In this document: positions 8,658 through 18,425 of the stretch, piece by piece
How the letters are laid out: each line of letters opens with the position of its first letter
Position numbering within the stretch: position 1 is the stretch's first letter
The notes under the pieces: generated by a model
Databases searched by the model: none
What the model was told of the DNA's origin: nothing
Seen by the model: only the letters and a program-made list of their open reading frames with translations
Origin: Sporosarcina sp.
GTDB taxonomy: Bacteria > Bacillota > Bacilli > Bacillales_A > Planococcaceae
Reading direction: 5' to 3'
Length of the DNA: 64,000 nt
Assembly: GCA_029263895.1 (NCBI GenBank)
Contig: JARIDO010000040.1
Location: forward strand, 29,799 to 93,798
Translations under genes and position numbers: made by a program

Positions 8658-9968
8658 TCAGCTTCTAGCACGAATAATTAGGCGGATAGGTGTTCCTTCA
8701 AAGCCAAATGATTCTCGAAGACGATTTTGTAAAAAACGTTCATAAGAAAAATGCATCAACTCCGGTTCATTAACAAAAACAACAAACGTAGGAGGTTTTA
8801 CTGCAACTTGCGTGACATAGTATATACGTAATCTTCTGCCTTTGTCAGACGGTGCTGGGTTTCTTGCTACCGCATCTTCTATAACTTCATTTAACACACT
8901 GGATTGAATTCGAAGTGCATGATTTTCACTAATCATTACAATTTTCCCGAATAGACTTTGTACGCGTTGCTTCGTTTTAGCTGATACAAATGCGACTGGT
9001 GCATAATCTAAAAACAAGAAGTTTTCACGTATTTCTGTTGTGAATTTCATCATTGTTTTATCATCTTTAACGACAGCATCCCATTTATTAACAACGAAAA
9101 GTACACCCTTGCCCGCTTCCTCAGCATAACCAGCTATACGTTTGTCCTGCTCTCGAATGCCCTCTTCACCATTGATTACAATTAGCACAACGTCTGATCT
9201 ATCAATCGCTTTTAAAGCACGCAAAACACTGTATTTTTCAGTGTTTTCATATACTTTCCCTTTTTTTCTCATCCCTGCTGTATCGATAATTTTATATTTC
9301 TGACCATCATGAACATATGCCGTATCAATCGCGTCGCGAGTTGTACCTGCAATATCACTCACAATAACTCTTTCTTCACCTAAAAATGCATTTACAAGGG
9401 ACGACTTGCCAACGTTAGGGCGTCCGATTAAAGAAAAACGAATGACATCATCCTCAATTACTTCTTCTTCTGTTTCCGGGAAGCTTTTTGCTACTTGGTC
9501 CAGTAAATCCCCTAAACCTAATCCGTGCGAACCAGAAATTGGGAATGGGTCACCAAAACCTAATGAATAAAAATCGTAAATCATTTCACGCATATCCGGA
9601 TTATCAATTTTATTGACAGCTAGAACAACTGGTTTTTTTGTTTTATAAAGGATTTTGGCAACTTGTTCGTCAGCGTCCGTTACGCCTTCTCTTCCATTTA
9701 CAAGAAAGATAATTACATCTGCTTCGTCTATAGCAATTTCTGCTTGTGAGCGGATTTGTTCTAGAAATGGTTCATCTCCGATATCAATACCGCCTGTATC
9801 TATCAGATTGAAGTCATGGCTCAGCCAGTCTGCAGAGCTATAAATTCTATCTCGAGTAACTCCTGCCACATCTTCTACAATCGAAATTCTTTCACCAACG
9901 ATTCGATTAAATATGGTCGATTTCCCGACGTTTGGTCTTCCGACAATCGCCACTGTTGGTTTCGTCAT
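8658..9968 (-). CDS. der: Ribosome biogenesis GTPase Der (EngA)
   Basis: Double-GTPase needed for maturation of the 50S ribosomal subunit. Two consecutive G domains are visible: GRPNVGKST at residues 10-18 with NKID at 119-122, and GRPNVGKSS at about 182-190 with DTAGMRKKG and NKWD further on. A KH-like C-terminal domain follows. Length 436 matches the family. A hairpin terminator lies upstream, so der-gpsA-yphE-yphF probably forms a unit. Confidence 0.97.
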   Translation of the reverse strand: MTKPTVAIVGRPNVGKSTIFNRIVGERISIVEDVAGVTRDRIYSSADWLSHDFNLIDTGGIDIGDEPFLEQIRSQAEIAIDEADVIIFLVNGREGVTDADEQVAKILYKTKKPVVLAVNKIDNPDMREMIYDFYSLGFGDPFPISGSHGLGLGDLLDQVAKSFPETEEEVIEDDVIRFSLIGRPNVGKSSLVNAFLGEERVIVSDIAGTTRDAIDTAYVHDGQKYKIIDTAGMRKKGKVYENTEKYSVLRALKAIDRSDVVLIVINGEEGIREQDKRIAGYAEEAGKGVLFVVNKWDAVVKDDKTMMKFTTEIRENFLFLDYAPVAFVSAKTKQRVQSLFGKIVMISENHALRIQSSVLNEVIEDAVARNPAPSDKGRRLRIYYVTQVAVKPPTFVVFVNEPELMHFSYERFLQNRLRESFGFEGTPIRLIIRARS

Positions 9969-10009
9969 AATCTAACATCCTTCCACCTTATCTTCTGCAT
10001 ATTATACAC

Positions 10010-10050
10010 AAAAAAGAAGATGATGCCTATAAAAGCATCATCTTCTTTTC
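10010..10050 (-). terminator. Terminator between rpsA-like gene and der
   Basis: Minus-strand hairpin with AAGAAGATGATGC and GCATCATCTTCTT arms followed by six T residues. Confidence 0.85.
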
Positions 10051-10198
10051 TAGTCGAGACTTTTATTTCCAGCTTTTTTGTACGCTTTCAAAACATTTCA
10101 CTTCATTTTTCTATTAACGTTATGTTTAACGCATCAAGAAAGGTTCAATAAACAATTGAATGTGACTACTACTTTATTTAGTAGTTCACGACTTTGAC

Positions 10199-11341
10199 TT
10201 ATTCAGAGAATTTCTTTAACTGGTCACCTATTACATCACTCATTGAGAAACCAGAAGTTTCTTCAGGCATTTCATAATCACCGTAAGTAGATTCTTCTTG
10301 ATTCTCAATAAGGTCTTTAATACTCAATGATAGCCGTTTATCTTCTTTGTTAACCTCAAGGACTTTGACTTCAACCTTTTGTCCTTCTTGTAAAACGTCA
10401 TGTGGTGTACCAATATGTTGATGTGAAATTCTTGATATATGAACGAGTCCCTCTATACCAGGTAATACTTCAACAAAAGCGCCATATGAAACAAGTCTCT
10501 TGACAGTACCTTCAAAGATACTACCTTTGGGAGCTTTTTCTTCAATATCTTCCCACGGACCAGGCAATGTGTCTTTAATCGAAAGCGAAATCCGTTCCGA
10601 ATCCCGATCAACTGAAAGAACTTTCACTTTGACTTTGTCGCCTTCTTTTAGGAAATCCGAAACCTTTTCAATGTGCTTATAGGAAAGTTGTGAAATATGA
10701 ACTAAACCGTCAATTCCACCGATATCAACGAAAGCACCAAATGATGCGAGTCTTTGAACGACTCCTTCAAGGATTTCCCCCTCTTTAATACCTTCAAGGA
10801 TTTCACCTTTTTGTGCATCTTTTTGTTCTTGGATGACTGCTCGATGGGACAATATTAAACGATTTTTCTCTTTATCCATCTCCACAATTTTAAATGACAT
10901 CGTGCGACCTTTATAATCATCAAACGTTTCTACAAAATGATCTTCTACGAGTGATGCGGGGATAAACCCTCGGACGCCTAGATCAACAACTAGACCGCCT
11001 TTTACAACATCCTTGACTTCTGTTTCAATTGTTTGTTTAGTGTTATATTTATCTACTAGTGAGTCCCAAGCGTCTTCAGCATCTACCTTACGCTTTGACA
11101 GAACGTAGTTTTCATCTTCAATTTTCATTATGGATAACTCAAGCTCGTCACCCTCGTTAACAGCATCTGAAGCTTTTTCGATATGCAGGCTTGACAGCTC
11201 GCTGATTGGAACAACTCCATCAAACGGCGCTGCCGCGATTTCAACTGTTACTGATTTCTCTTCAATTTTAGTCACTTTTCCGGTGACTCGGTCACCCTCA
11301 TTGTAGCTATTGTTAGATTCAAAATTCATTTCTTCAGTCAT
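10199..11341 (-). CDS. rpsA: S1-domain protein, ribosomal protein S1 homologue
   Basis: RNA-binding protein with four S1 repeats. In Bacillales this short S1 homologue (YpfD in B. subtilis) is not a firmly established ribosome component. The 380-residue product shows successive repeats starting near residues 15, 100, 185 and 270, with typical signatures [25 protein letters not shown] and [18 protein letters not shown]. The ATG at 11341 has AGGAGG seven bases upstream; an ATG 18 codons earlier has none. It follows cmk-plsC but has its own candidate promoter. Confidence 0.93.
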   Translation of the reverse strand: MTEEMNFESNNSYNEGDRVTGKVTKIEEKSVTVEIAAAPFDGVVPISELSSLHIEKASDAVNEGDELELSIMKIEDENYVLSKRKVDAEDAWDSLVDKYNTKQTIETEVKDVVKGGLVVDLGVRGFIPASLVEDHFVETFDDYKGRTMSFKIVEMDKEKNRLILSHRAVIQEQKDAQKGEILEGIKEGEILEGVVQRLASFGAFVDIGGIDGLVHISQLSYKHIEKVSDFLKEGDKVKVKVLSVDRDSERISLSIKDTLPGPWEDIEEKAPKGSIFEGTVKRLVSYGAFVEVLPGIEGLVHISRISHQHIGTPHDVLQEGQKVEVKVLEVNKEDKRLSLSIKDLIENQEESTYGDYEMPEETSGFSMSDVIGDQLKKFSE

Positions 11342-11374
11342 ATGTAGTCCTCCTTCATAAAGATTCCTACTTCT

Positions 11375-11403
11375 ATAGTATTCGAATATTTCCATAAAAA
11401 CAA
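11375..11403 (-). promoter_or_regulatory. Candidate promoter for rpsA
   Basis: Minus strand TTGTTT, 17-base spacer, TACTAT, lying in the plsC-rpsA gap about 35 bases before the rpsA ATG. Confidence 0.4.
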
Positions 11404-11425
11404 AAGTTAACCCTTATTCCCGGAA

Positions 11426-12004
11426 TTAATTTGCATCTAAAAGTTTTTGTATTTCAGCCATAATAACCTCAGTGACCTCTTCAGAAGAGGCTCTACGTTC
11501 TCTGTATGAGCTAATATCAATCGGTTTTCCGTAAACGACTTTTAACTTTTTAAACGCTTTATATGGACCAATGATTGCACATGGCACAATTGCCGCCTCA
11601 CCTTTTAATGCAAAAAAACCTGCACCTGCAAGACCTTTACCTAGTTCATTGTTCTTGCTTCTTGTACCTTCTGGAAATAGACCGACGACTTTTCCAGCTT
11701 TTAATAGCTTAAGCGTATTTCTAAAAGCATCACGATCACTCATACCTCTCTTAACCGGGAACGCATTCACTCTTGGTAAAATTGATTTAAGTATAGGAGT
11801 ATGAAACAACTCTTCCTTCGCCATAAAATGGACTGGACGTGGACATGTAATTCCGACAACAGGTGGATCTAAATTGTCAATATGATTAGCGCAAAGAAGC
11901 ACTCCACCTTCTGTTGGAAAATTATTTTTTCCAATTATCTTAATACGATAAAGTGGATAGAAAATAATTGAAACGAGTGACTTCCCTAAAGGGTAAAGAT
12001 TCAT
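11426..12004 (-). CDS. plsC: 1-acyl-sn-glycerol-3-phosphate acyltransferase
   Basis: Membrane-associated acyltransferase that adds the second acyl chain to lysophosphatidic acid, giving phosphatidic acid. The 192-residue protein has the catalytic NHxxxxD box as NHIDNLD (Asn40-Asp46) and the glycerol-phosphate binding FPEGTRS (residues 110-116), with a hydrophobic N-terminal segment. Its ATG overlaps the cmk stop by four bases, implying coupled translation. The assignment to PlsC rather than another acyltransferase of the same fold rests on these motifs and size. Confidence 0.9.
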   Translation of the reverse strand: MNLYPLGKSLVSIIFYPLYRIKIIGKNNFPTEGGVLLCANHIDNLDPPVVGITCPRPVHFMAKEELFHTPILKSILPRVNAFPVKRGMSDRDAFRNTLKLLKAGKVVGLFPEGTRSKNNELGKGLAGAGFFALKGEAAIVPCAIIGPYKAFKKLKVVYGKPIDISSYRERRASSEEVTEVIMAEIQKLLDAN

Positions 12005-12681
12005 TCACCAAGTCTCCCTTCAGCTAGTTTACTAATTTCATCAGCAACTTCTTCAATTGTTTTTGAAGTTGTATCAATGTAAATTGCATCATCTGCCTGC
12101 CTAAGTGGAGATTCGATTCTTTCGCTATCTGCACGATCCCGATCACTAATTTCCTTTTCCAACTGTTCTAGTGATGTTGTGATTCCTCGTGCTTCGTCCT
12201 CCGTGTATCTACGCTTCGCTCTTTCTTGCACCGATGCCGTCATGAAGATTTTTAACTCTGCATCTGGTAAAACAGTCGTTCCAATATCTCGACCATCCAT
12301 CACAACACCATTTACGAGAGTTGTTAAATCGCGTTGTTTTTGGACCATTAAACGTCTCACTTTAGCATGCTTCGCAACAGCAGACACATTGTTTGTTACA
12401 CTTTTAGAGCGAATGGCATTTGTAATATCTTCACCATCAACAATTACAGATTGCCCTTCCGATGATGGCACAAGTAAAATTTCGATTTGATCTAGTAATT
12501 CGCTTAGCTTGTCTCCATCTTCCATATCTATGTTCGATGCGGATGCTTTATACGTTAACGCTCGGTACATTGCACCTGTATCGATATACGTATACCCTAA
12601 TTTAAAACCAACTTTTTTCGCTATTGTGCTTTTCCCAGCAGCAGCAGGTCCGTCAATCGCTATTTTAATTCTTTTGCTCAT
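12001..12681 (-). CDS. cmk: Cytidylate kinase
   Basis: Phosphorylates CMP and dCMP to the diphosphates using ATP, salvaging cytidine nucleotides for nucleic acid and phospholipid synthesis. The 226-residue protein has the P-loop DGPAAAGKST at its N-terminus, YIDTGAMYR, and VVMDGRDIGT further on, which are family signatures. The ATG at 12681 is preceded by GGGGG at eight bases. First gene of a cmk-plsC-rpsA run. Confidence 0.96.
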   Translation of the reverse strand: MSKRIKIAIDGPAAAGKSTIAKKVGFKLGYTYIDTGAMYRALTYKASASNIDMEDGDKLSELLDQIEILLVPSSEGQSVIVDGEDITNAIRSKSVTNNVSAVAKHAKVRRLMVQKQRDLTTLVNGVVMDGRDIGTTVLPDAELKIFMTASVQERAKRRYTEDEARGITTSLEQLEKEISDRDRADSERIESPLRQADDAIYIDTTSKTIEEVADEISKLAEGRLGE

Positions 12682-12769
12682 TTCATCTACCCCCGTTATC
12701 AATTCGAAAATATTGTATCATATGGAAAAGGGAAAAGCCCCTGTATGAGACAATTCCCCTTTAATCAAA

Positions 12770-13411
12770 TTATTCTAAATTCCTTTGTTGCAGTTGTCTT
12801 TCAAAACAAAAACGAACAATATATTGTCTTATTGTTTCCGGCAGCATTTCAAATTGCAAGGATGCGATATGTCTACCTTCTCTTTCCCAAACCCTCGTCA
12901 CATTTGTCTCCACTTTAATGTATTTAATATCATTGTCCGCAAACGGTAAAACAATTGTTAACGACAAATTATCATTTTCTTTAACATCTATATCTGATTT
13001 GAGATTTAATGCAATGCCTCCTGCACTAATATCTTCAGCAACAAACTGATTAAAAATTCCATCTTTTTCGACTGCTACATCAATTGAACTATCGATACGC
13101 ACAAATTCACGTCTTTGGATTTTAATTAATTTATCATCCCCAGGATACGTTAGTTTCAACATTGGAACACCTTTGTTAAGACGACCTACTACTTCCGTTC
13201 TAAAGGCATAAGAAACTTTAGAATCCGTAGTAAATGTGACGGCAATTTGAGTCCCATCAACAAAAAAAGCTGTACGCCCAGTCTGAATTTGTGTTGGGTA
13301 ATCAATCATGATAAAGTCTTCACCAAAATCGATGACTTTACTTTTGAACTTTTCGCCGTCCACAGTATAGTCTTTATCCATGACAATGATAGTTCCAATT
13401 GAAAGAAGCAT
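12770..13411 (-). CDS. ypfA: PilZ-domain cyclic-di-GMP binding protein, YpfA-like
   Basis: Likely motility brake responding to cyclic di-GMP. The 213-residue protein has an N-terminal YcgR-like beta domain and a C-terminal PilZ domain whose two ligand motifs are intact: RxxxR at Arg101-Arg105 (RREFVR) and DxSxxG at Asp127-Gly132 (DISAGG). Length and position beside cmk and ypeB match B. subtilis YpfA, which inhibits flagellar motor function. Presence of cheR in the window is consistent with a motile host. Specific partners here are inferred, not seen. Confidence 0.88.
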   Translation of the reverse strand: MLLSIGTIIVMDKDYTVDGEKFKSKVIDFGEDFIMIDYPTQIQTGRTAFFVDGTQIAVTFTTDSKVSYAFRTEVVGRLNKGVPMLKLTYPGDDKLIKIQRREFVRIDSSIDVAVEKDGIFNQFVAEDISAGGIALNLKSDIDVKENDNLSLTIVLPFADNDIKYIKVETNVTRVWEREGRHIASLQFEMLPETIRQYIVRFCFERQLQQRNLE

Positions 13412-13491
13412 CCTTCACACCCACCATTCTTTAGTCTTAAGACTATTATCTCATGAAGCGAAAAAATAGCCAATGGTTTTTGTGTTGAAAG

Positions 13492-14799
13492 TTACTGTAA
13501 CCTTTCAGTTTTAATTACTTCTAACGTTTCAGTATCAACGATTACTGCGTATGTTCCTATTACCCCATGTTCTTCTTTTGTTACTATAAGATAATGTGCT
13601 AACCGCTGATTTAAACGATCATCTTCTACATAAGCCAATTCTTCTTTAGTAATTTTAACTCCTTCATGAAAAAAAGACTGCCAATCTTTTTTTACAATTG
13701 CTTGTTCATCCGTTTTCTCTTTCCGTATATACTCTGAAGCATCTAAACCAATAATACTCCCGGTGTCTTTCGCTATTTTCAAGTGGATCGTATCCGAAAA
13801 CACTTTTGCTTTATATCTCGGTTCTACTCTTACGAAAACCATATGCCAAGCTGTGTTGTTTTCACGTGATTCTTCAAAAACTAGATCCTGATAGTCAGCA
13901 CTTTTCAAAAAAGATTCCGCTTTCTCTTTTAATATGTCAAATGGTAAAACTTCATTGCTGAAAGGCCTCTCCTCCAGATACGAAAGAATATGTCCCCCTT
14001 TTTCAGTAATGTCAATATAACCAATTGAATTTCTTTCTGAGAAACGTATGTGGAAAAATGGATACGGTGAACCCGGTTTACTTGATTCCACACCAATAAT
14101 TTCGTTAGATACAGTTGGAAATATCTTTTTAAATCTTTCTACCGCTTGTTTTTTGGTTACCTTTCCATCTTCCATCTGCTGTAATTCTTTTTTCTTCATT
14201 GAGTCAGATTCACTTGCTGTTAGAGGAAAGTCACTTTCAGTATATTTTTTAACTGCTGTCCCCATACCCGACCAGTCATGTTGTGATTTCGTTCCATCTA
14301 ATCTGTCACTCCAGTCTGACATTGATAATCGACCACTAACCATTCCCGCTGTTGCAACTTCCCATTCTTCGGACATCAAATCCAGATTTTTTGAGGCTTG
14401 TGTCATCACTTTATAATAATTTTCAATATCATTATTTCGATCGGCTTCCTTCGCAAAATTTCCAAGTCGACCTAAGTAATTCAGCCAAGAAGTTGAAAAG
14501 CTTTGATCTAACGGCAATGAGGAAACAGAATTTTTAATATCAGACGATAATCTCCAAATATCTTCACGCGCTTTAGAAGAACCATCTGACTCTTTAAATA
14601 ATAATGTTTTTTTCACTGCATTGTTCAGCTCATCTAATTTCTCCGATGCATCTGTCATTTTTTTTGCGTATTGGCCACTTAATGCAATTGAAAGTTGATC
14701 ATTTTTACTTGTTTCCCCAATCGAAAAAATCGTTAATGCGACTACGGCATACGCCAAAACAAATAGTGTTTTCTTCATAGCGTGGTAAACCATTGACAA
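13492..14799 (-). CDS. ypeB: Germination protein YpeB
   Basis: Spore protein required, together with SleB, for cortex hydrolysis during germination; it stabilises SleB in the spore. The 435-residue protein has one N-terminal membrane helix (about residues 10-30), a long helical N-domain and C-terminal PepSY-like repeats with YIDITEKGGHILSYL, recognisable as YpeB. The start is uncertain: a TTG at 14799 has AGAAGG seven bases upstream, while ATGs lie two and seven codons later. A stronger AGGAGG further upstream is out of frame (see findings). It follows sleB as a two-gene operon. Confidence 0.9.
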   Translation of the reverse strand: MSMVYHAMKKTLFVLAYAVVALTIFSIGETSKNDQLSIALSGQYAKKMTDASEKLDELNNAVKKTLLFKESDGSSKAREDIWRLSSDIKNSVSSLPLDQSFSTSWLNYLGRLGNFAKEADRNNDIENYYKVMTQASKNLDLMSEEWEVATAGMVSGRLSMSDWSDRLDGTKSQHDWSGMGTAVKKYTESDFPLTASESDSMKKKELQQMEDGKVTKKQAVERFKKIFPTVSNEIIGVESSKPGSPYPFFHIRFSERNSIGYIDITEKGGHILSYLEERPFSNEVLPFDILKEKAESFLKSADYQDLVFEESRENNTAWHMVFVRVEPRYKAKVFSDTIHLKIAKDTGSIIGLDASEYIRKEKTDEQAIVKKDWQSFFHEGVKITKEELAYVEDDRLNQRLAHYLIVTKEEHGVIGTYAVIVDTETLEVIKTERLQ

Positions 14800-14862
14800 T
14801 CAAAAACCTTCTAGTGTCAACGTTCACCATTCCTCCTCTCTTAATAGATAAACATGAAACGA

Positions 14863-15648
14863 CTAGCTACAAAAGATGTGTAAACCAATTTTTTTAATTT
14901 GTGGTCTTGACCATATCCATTTACTAGTTGCTGTTATTGGATTAAAGTAGTAAATTGCATTTTCAGAAGGATCCCATCCATTTATAGCGTCCAAAACTGC
15001 TTCTTTAGCACGTTCATTTGGCCTTAACCAGATTTGCCCATCCGAAACAGCCGTAAATGCTCCAGGTTGAAAGATTACACCACCTACAGAGTCAGGAAAG
15101 TCAGCATGTTCAATTCGATTGAGAATGACTGCGGCTACCGCAACCTGCCCTTCATAAGGTTCTCCTCTCGCTTCACCGTAAACAGCATTTGCAATTAATG
15201 TTAGATCTTGTTCTGAGTATTTAGATGGTAATTGCGCTGAATCTTTTTTACCTGCCCCTTTTTTAACTTGCGAAGCCAATGGTTTACCACCATAATGCGT
15301 AAAGCGATTCCCTTTATTTATGTTATCTTTGACAAATTTCTCATCATACTTCGACACGTTTCCAAGTTTTATTTTCGTCTTACTTCCAGCAATCCCATCT
15401 ACCGGAAGTCCATATTTCTCTTGAAAGTTTCTTAAAGCCCAATACGTACCATATCCAAACTTGCCATCGATTGTACCGGTATAGTAACCAATATACTGAA
15501 GCCTCGCTTGCAATTCGATTACATCATCACCATTAGCTCCTCTCGCAATTTGTTGTGAACTAAATGCGTTTATTTCATTTGTTGTGAGGTTGTACGAACT
15601 GCCGATTAGAAAAAATGCAACAAAAACCTTTAGTAGAAGCTTTTTCAA
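14863..15648 (-). CDS. sleB: Spore cortex-lytic enzyme SleB
   Basis: Lytic transglycosylase that degrades muramic-lactam cortex peptidoglycan during germination. The 261-residue precursor has a signal peptide (residues 1-29), a peptidoglycan-binding domain GDDVIELQARLQYIGYYTG to about residue 95, and a C-terminal hydrolase domain with ANAVYGEARGEPYEGQ in which Glu159 is the expected catalytic residue. The TTG start at 15648 is supported by AGGAGG eight bases upstream; an ATG 11 codons before it is not. Paired with ypeB. Confidence 0.95.
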   Translation of the reverse strand: MKKLLLKVFVAFFLIGSSYNLTTNEINAFSSQQIARGANGDDVIELQARLQYIGYYTGTIDGKFGYGTYWALRNFQEKYGLPVDGIAGSKTKIKLGNVSKYDEKFVKDNINKGNRFTHYGGKPLASQVKKGAGKKDSAQLPSKYSEQDLTLIANAVYGEARGEPYEGQVAVAAVILNRIEHADFPDSVGGVIFQPGAFTAVSDGQIWLRPNERAKEAVLDAINGWDPSENAIYYFNPITATSKWIWSRPQIKKIGLHIFCS

Positions 15649-15696
15649 CCGAAATTCCTCCTTTTTAATTAGTTTGTCCAACTCGAAGAATTTTAT

Positions 15697-15732
15697 AAAA
15701 AAAAAGATCTAGCAAACGCTAGACCTTTTCAA
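15697..15732 (-). terminator. Terminator after prsW
   Basis: Minus-strand hairpin AGGTCTAGC / GCTAGATCT followed by nine T residues, between prsW and sleB. Confidence 0.85.
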
Positions 15733-15736
15733 TACT

Positions 15737-16405
15737 TTATATTTTTTTCTTCATTTGCTGCATCGTAAACGTATGCGCATATTTAACACGCGTTAGACCA
15801 AACCACCATAGAAATTGCATAAAAGGTATAATAAGATAGAGCCACAGATCTTGAATGGCGAGTATGCCATTATAAATTAAATGCAAAACAAAAGGTGCAA
15901 AAAGTGCAAAAAACAAAAAACCTTTCTGATTAGTTTTTGCAGCAAACTTTGCTCTCCCTATGTAATACCCCATCACTACACCAAAAAGTGCATGACTTGA
16001 GACTGGTAATAATGCTCGAATAAACGCTGTATCTGTTCCAAATGTTAATAAGTATATGATATTCTCGATTGTTGCAAATCCGAGTGAAATGCTTGCACCA
16101 TATAGAATCCCATCGTAGGCATCTTCAAACTCAACATGACGGTAGATTGCAAGTATTAGAATGAACCACTTAAAGAACTCTTCAAGACCACTTGTGAAAA
16201 TTACATTCGTAAAAAAGAAACTATTAAAGATCTCTTCCTCTTCAAAAACATGTTGTATAAATAGAATTGGGAATGTCATAATAGCACCGTATAAGAATGT
16301 GTGAAATAATGTACGAGATGGTTCTTTTGAAAACTGTTTACGTAAATATAAATAACTAAATAGTGCCAGACCTGGCGCTATTCCAACAGTTAGCAATATG
16401 AGCAT
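15737..16405 (-). CDS. prsW: PrsW family intramembrane protease
   Basis: Membrane-embedded protease. In B. subtilis PrsW makes the first cut in anti-sigma factor RsiW, activating SigW in response to envelope stress. The 222-residue protein is very hydrophobic, with about seven membrane segments. Active-site motifs are visible: EEFFK (EExxK), a glutamate in FATIENI, and histidines in SSHALFG and HLIYN. The ATG at 16405 has GGAGG seven bases upstream. It is divergent from ansA. The substrate in this organism is not shown by the window. Confidence 0.92.
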   Translation of the reverse strand: MLILLTVGIAPGLALFSYLYLRKQFSKEPSRTLFHTFLYGAIMTFPILFIQHVFEEEEIFNSFFFTNVIFTSGLEEFFKWFILILAIYRHVEFEDAYDGILYGASISLGFATIENIIYLLTFGTDTAFIRALLPVSSHALFGVVMGYYIGRAKFAAKTNQKGFLFFALFAPFVLHLIYNGILAIQDLWLYLIIPFMQFLWWFGLTRVKYAHTFTMQQMKKKI

Positions 16406-16463
16406 AGACGATCCTCCAATCCGTCCCATTATAACATCATTCTCTTAACTAGGAGGCAACACA

Positions 16464-17405
16464 TTGAAGAAAAATATTCTCCTCATCCATACCGGTGGAA
16501 CCATTTCCATGCAAATGAATACACAAACGGGTGGTGTTATTTTAAGTCCAGCAAACCCTTTATCGTTAGAGATTGACAAAATACAACAATTTGCCAATAT
16601 AACAGAGTTTGAAGTCTTTAATTTACCCTCTCCTCATGTAACGCCCGAAAAAATGAATCATTTAAAGAATGTTTTATTAAATCACACTGAGAACACAACT
16701 TTCGACGGTATCGTAATTACACATGGAACCGATACACTTGAAGAAACAGCTTATTTTCTTGAGTTATCAACAAATCTTTCAATTCCAGTTGTTATAACTG
16801 GAGCTATGCGTTCATCAAATGAAATTGGTGCAGACGGGGTTTACAATTTGATGTCTGCTGTCAGAGTAGCAGCATCTGAAGAAGCCGTTGACAAAGGTGT
16901 ACTTGTCGTCTTAAACGATGAAATTCATACTGCTACGAATGTCACGAAGACACATAGTAGCAGTGTAGCCACATTTCAAAGTCCACAGTATGGACCTATC
17001 GGCATTGTTACAAAATCAGCTATTCACTTTCATCACGCCCCGATAACTCGCTTTCATTATCCTGTGAAACATATCGATAAAAAAGTAGCAATGTTTAAAA
17101 TATATGCGGGAATGGAATCTGATTTGCTACACTCTATTATTAATCTCGGCTATCATGGTGTTGTATTAGAAGGGCTAGGTCAAGGTAATGTTCCACCTGC
17201 AATGATTCCAGGTATCCAAAATTTACTTGACGTAAATATTCCCGTTATATTAGTATCAAGATGTTTTAATGGAATTGCTCAAGATATATATGCATATGAG
17301 GGCGGCGGAAAAATGTTGAAAGATCTTGGTGTACGATTTGAGCATGGTTTAAGCGGACAAAAAGCCCGTCTGAAACTTTTGTTGGAATTATGTGCAATAA
17401 ATTAA
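16464..17405 (+). CDS. ansA: Type I L-asparaginase
   Basis: Hydrolyses asparagine to aspartate and ammonia in the cytoplasm. The 313-residue protein has both active-site signatures: IHTGGTIS with Thr10/Thr13 near the N-terminus, and THGTDTLEE with Thr89-Asp90. No signal peptide is present, favouring the cytoplasmic type I enzyme. It starts with TTG, supported by AGGAGG seven bases upstream. It is an isolated plus-strand gene between prsW and ypdA, ending in a hairpin shared with ypdA. Confidence 0.94.
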   Translation: MKKNILLIHTGGTISMQMNTQTGGVILSPANPLSLEIDKIQQFANITEFEVFNLPSPHVTPEKMNHLKNVLLNHTENTTFDGIVITHGTDTLEETAYFLELSTNLSIPVVITGAMRSSNEIGADGVYNLMSAVRVAASEEAVDKGVLVVLNDEIHTATNVTKTHSSSVATFQSPQYGPIGIVTKSAIHFHHAPITRFHYPVKHIDKKVAMFKIYAGMESDLLHSIINLGYHGVVLEGLGQGNVPPAMIPGIQNLLDVNIPVILVSRCFNGIAQDIYAYEGGGKMLKDLGVRFEHGLSGQKARLKLLLELCAIN

Positions 17406-17443
17406 AAAAATGAGGCTCCGTATAATTCGGAGCCTCATTTTTA
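17404..17443. terminator. Bidirectional terminator between ansA and ypdA
   Basis: Perfect TGAGGCTCCG / CGGAGCCTCA hairpin flanked by an A run on the left and T run on the right, serving convergent genes. Confidence 0.9.
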
Positions 17444-18406
17444 TTCTCGCTTATCACGAATTGCATTCGCAATTTGTTTACCATGCAGTTTTCCATTTTC
17501 AATAAAAATTTCATTTGCATTATTCCCGGCAGCAATTACTCCAGCGATGTAAAGACCTGGAATATTCGATTCCATTGTTTCTTCATTGTAAGATGGTCTA
17601 CCTGTAACCGGATCTATTTCAATCCCCACACCTTTTAGAAATGCATGGTCTGGATGATAGCCAATCATCGCAAAGACATAGTCACATTCTATTTGTGAAC
17701 GAACAGCATTTTCTGAAATCGTAATATCTTTTTCCGTTATTTGAATGACTTCACTGTTAAAACGCATGTCAATATCGCCACTTTTAACAAGACTATCAAA
17801 CCCCGGCAATATCCATGGCTTCACACTAGGCGAGTAGCTATCTCCCCTATAAACTACGGTAACAAAAGCTCCCGCCTTCTCTAATTCGAGCGCAGCGTCT
17901 ATTGAAGAATTCTTACCTCCTATGATAACAACTCTTTTCCCATAATACGGATGTCCTTCTTTGAAGTAATGGAATACATGAGGTAAATTCTCTCCCTCAA
18001 TATCCAACTTATTAGGGTTATCGTAATAACCAGTGGCAATAATTACATTTTTACATGTATATTCTGTTTTACTCGATATGATATGAAAACCTTCCTGCAC
18101 TTTAATTATGCTTTCAACTTTCTCAAAACTATTAATAGGAATTTGTTTTATTTCTGCAACTTTACGGTAATAGACAAGCGCATCATTCCGTTTAGGCTTA
18201 TCAGAAGCAGTAATGAACGGAATATCCCCTATAGACAATTTTAAGCTTGTGCTAAAAAAGGTTTGATGTGTTGGATAATTATAAATTGAGTTAACAATAT
18301 TTTCTTTTTCAATAACGACAATGTCCTCACCGGCATTCTGCAATTCAATTGCAGCCGAAAGTCCACAAGGTCCACCGCCGATAATAATTGAATCTTTATA
18401 AATCAT
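17441..18406 (-). CDS. ypdA: YpdA family bacillithiol disulfide reductase
   Basis: FAD/NADPH oxidoreductase that regenerates bacillithiol from its disulfide in Firmicutes. The 321-residue protein has the FAD-binding GGGPCG (residues 10-15), an ATGYYDNP block and a second Rossmann motif IIGGKNSSIDAALE for NADPH. These fit YpdA more closely than thioredoxin reductase, since no CxxC redox pair is present. The ATG at 18406 is preferred, though its GGAG lies 14 bases away. It starts 20 bases after ypbG. Confidence 0.9.
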   Translation of the reverse strand: MIYKDSIIIGGGPCGLSAAIELQNAGEDIVVIEKENIVNSIYNYPTHQTFFSTSLKLSIGDIPFITASDKPKRNDALVYYRKVAEIKQIPINSFEKVESIIKVQEGFHIISSKTEYTCKNVIIATGYYDNPNKLDIEGENLPHVFHYFKEGHPYYGKRVVIIGGKNSSIDAALELEKAGAFVTVVYRGDSYSPSVKPWILPGFDSLVKSGDIDMRFNSEVIQITEKDITISENAVRSQIECDYVFAMIGYHPDHAFLKGVGIEIDPVTGRPSYNEETMESNIPGLYIAGVIAAGNNANEIFIENGKLHGKQIANAIRDKRE

Positions 18407-18425
18407 AATTCTTCTTAACTCTCCT

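Noticed and set aside
9816..10151. Plus-strand open frame of 111 codons beside der
   Set aside because: Lies opposite the der 5' end and a terminator, with no ribosome site and no family resemblance.
10160..10196. Hairpin GTGAACTACTA / TAGTAGTCAC just after the rpsA-like gene as terminator
   Set aside because: No T run follows on the minus strand; the convincing terminator is further downstream at 10010-10050.
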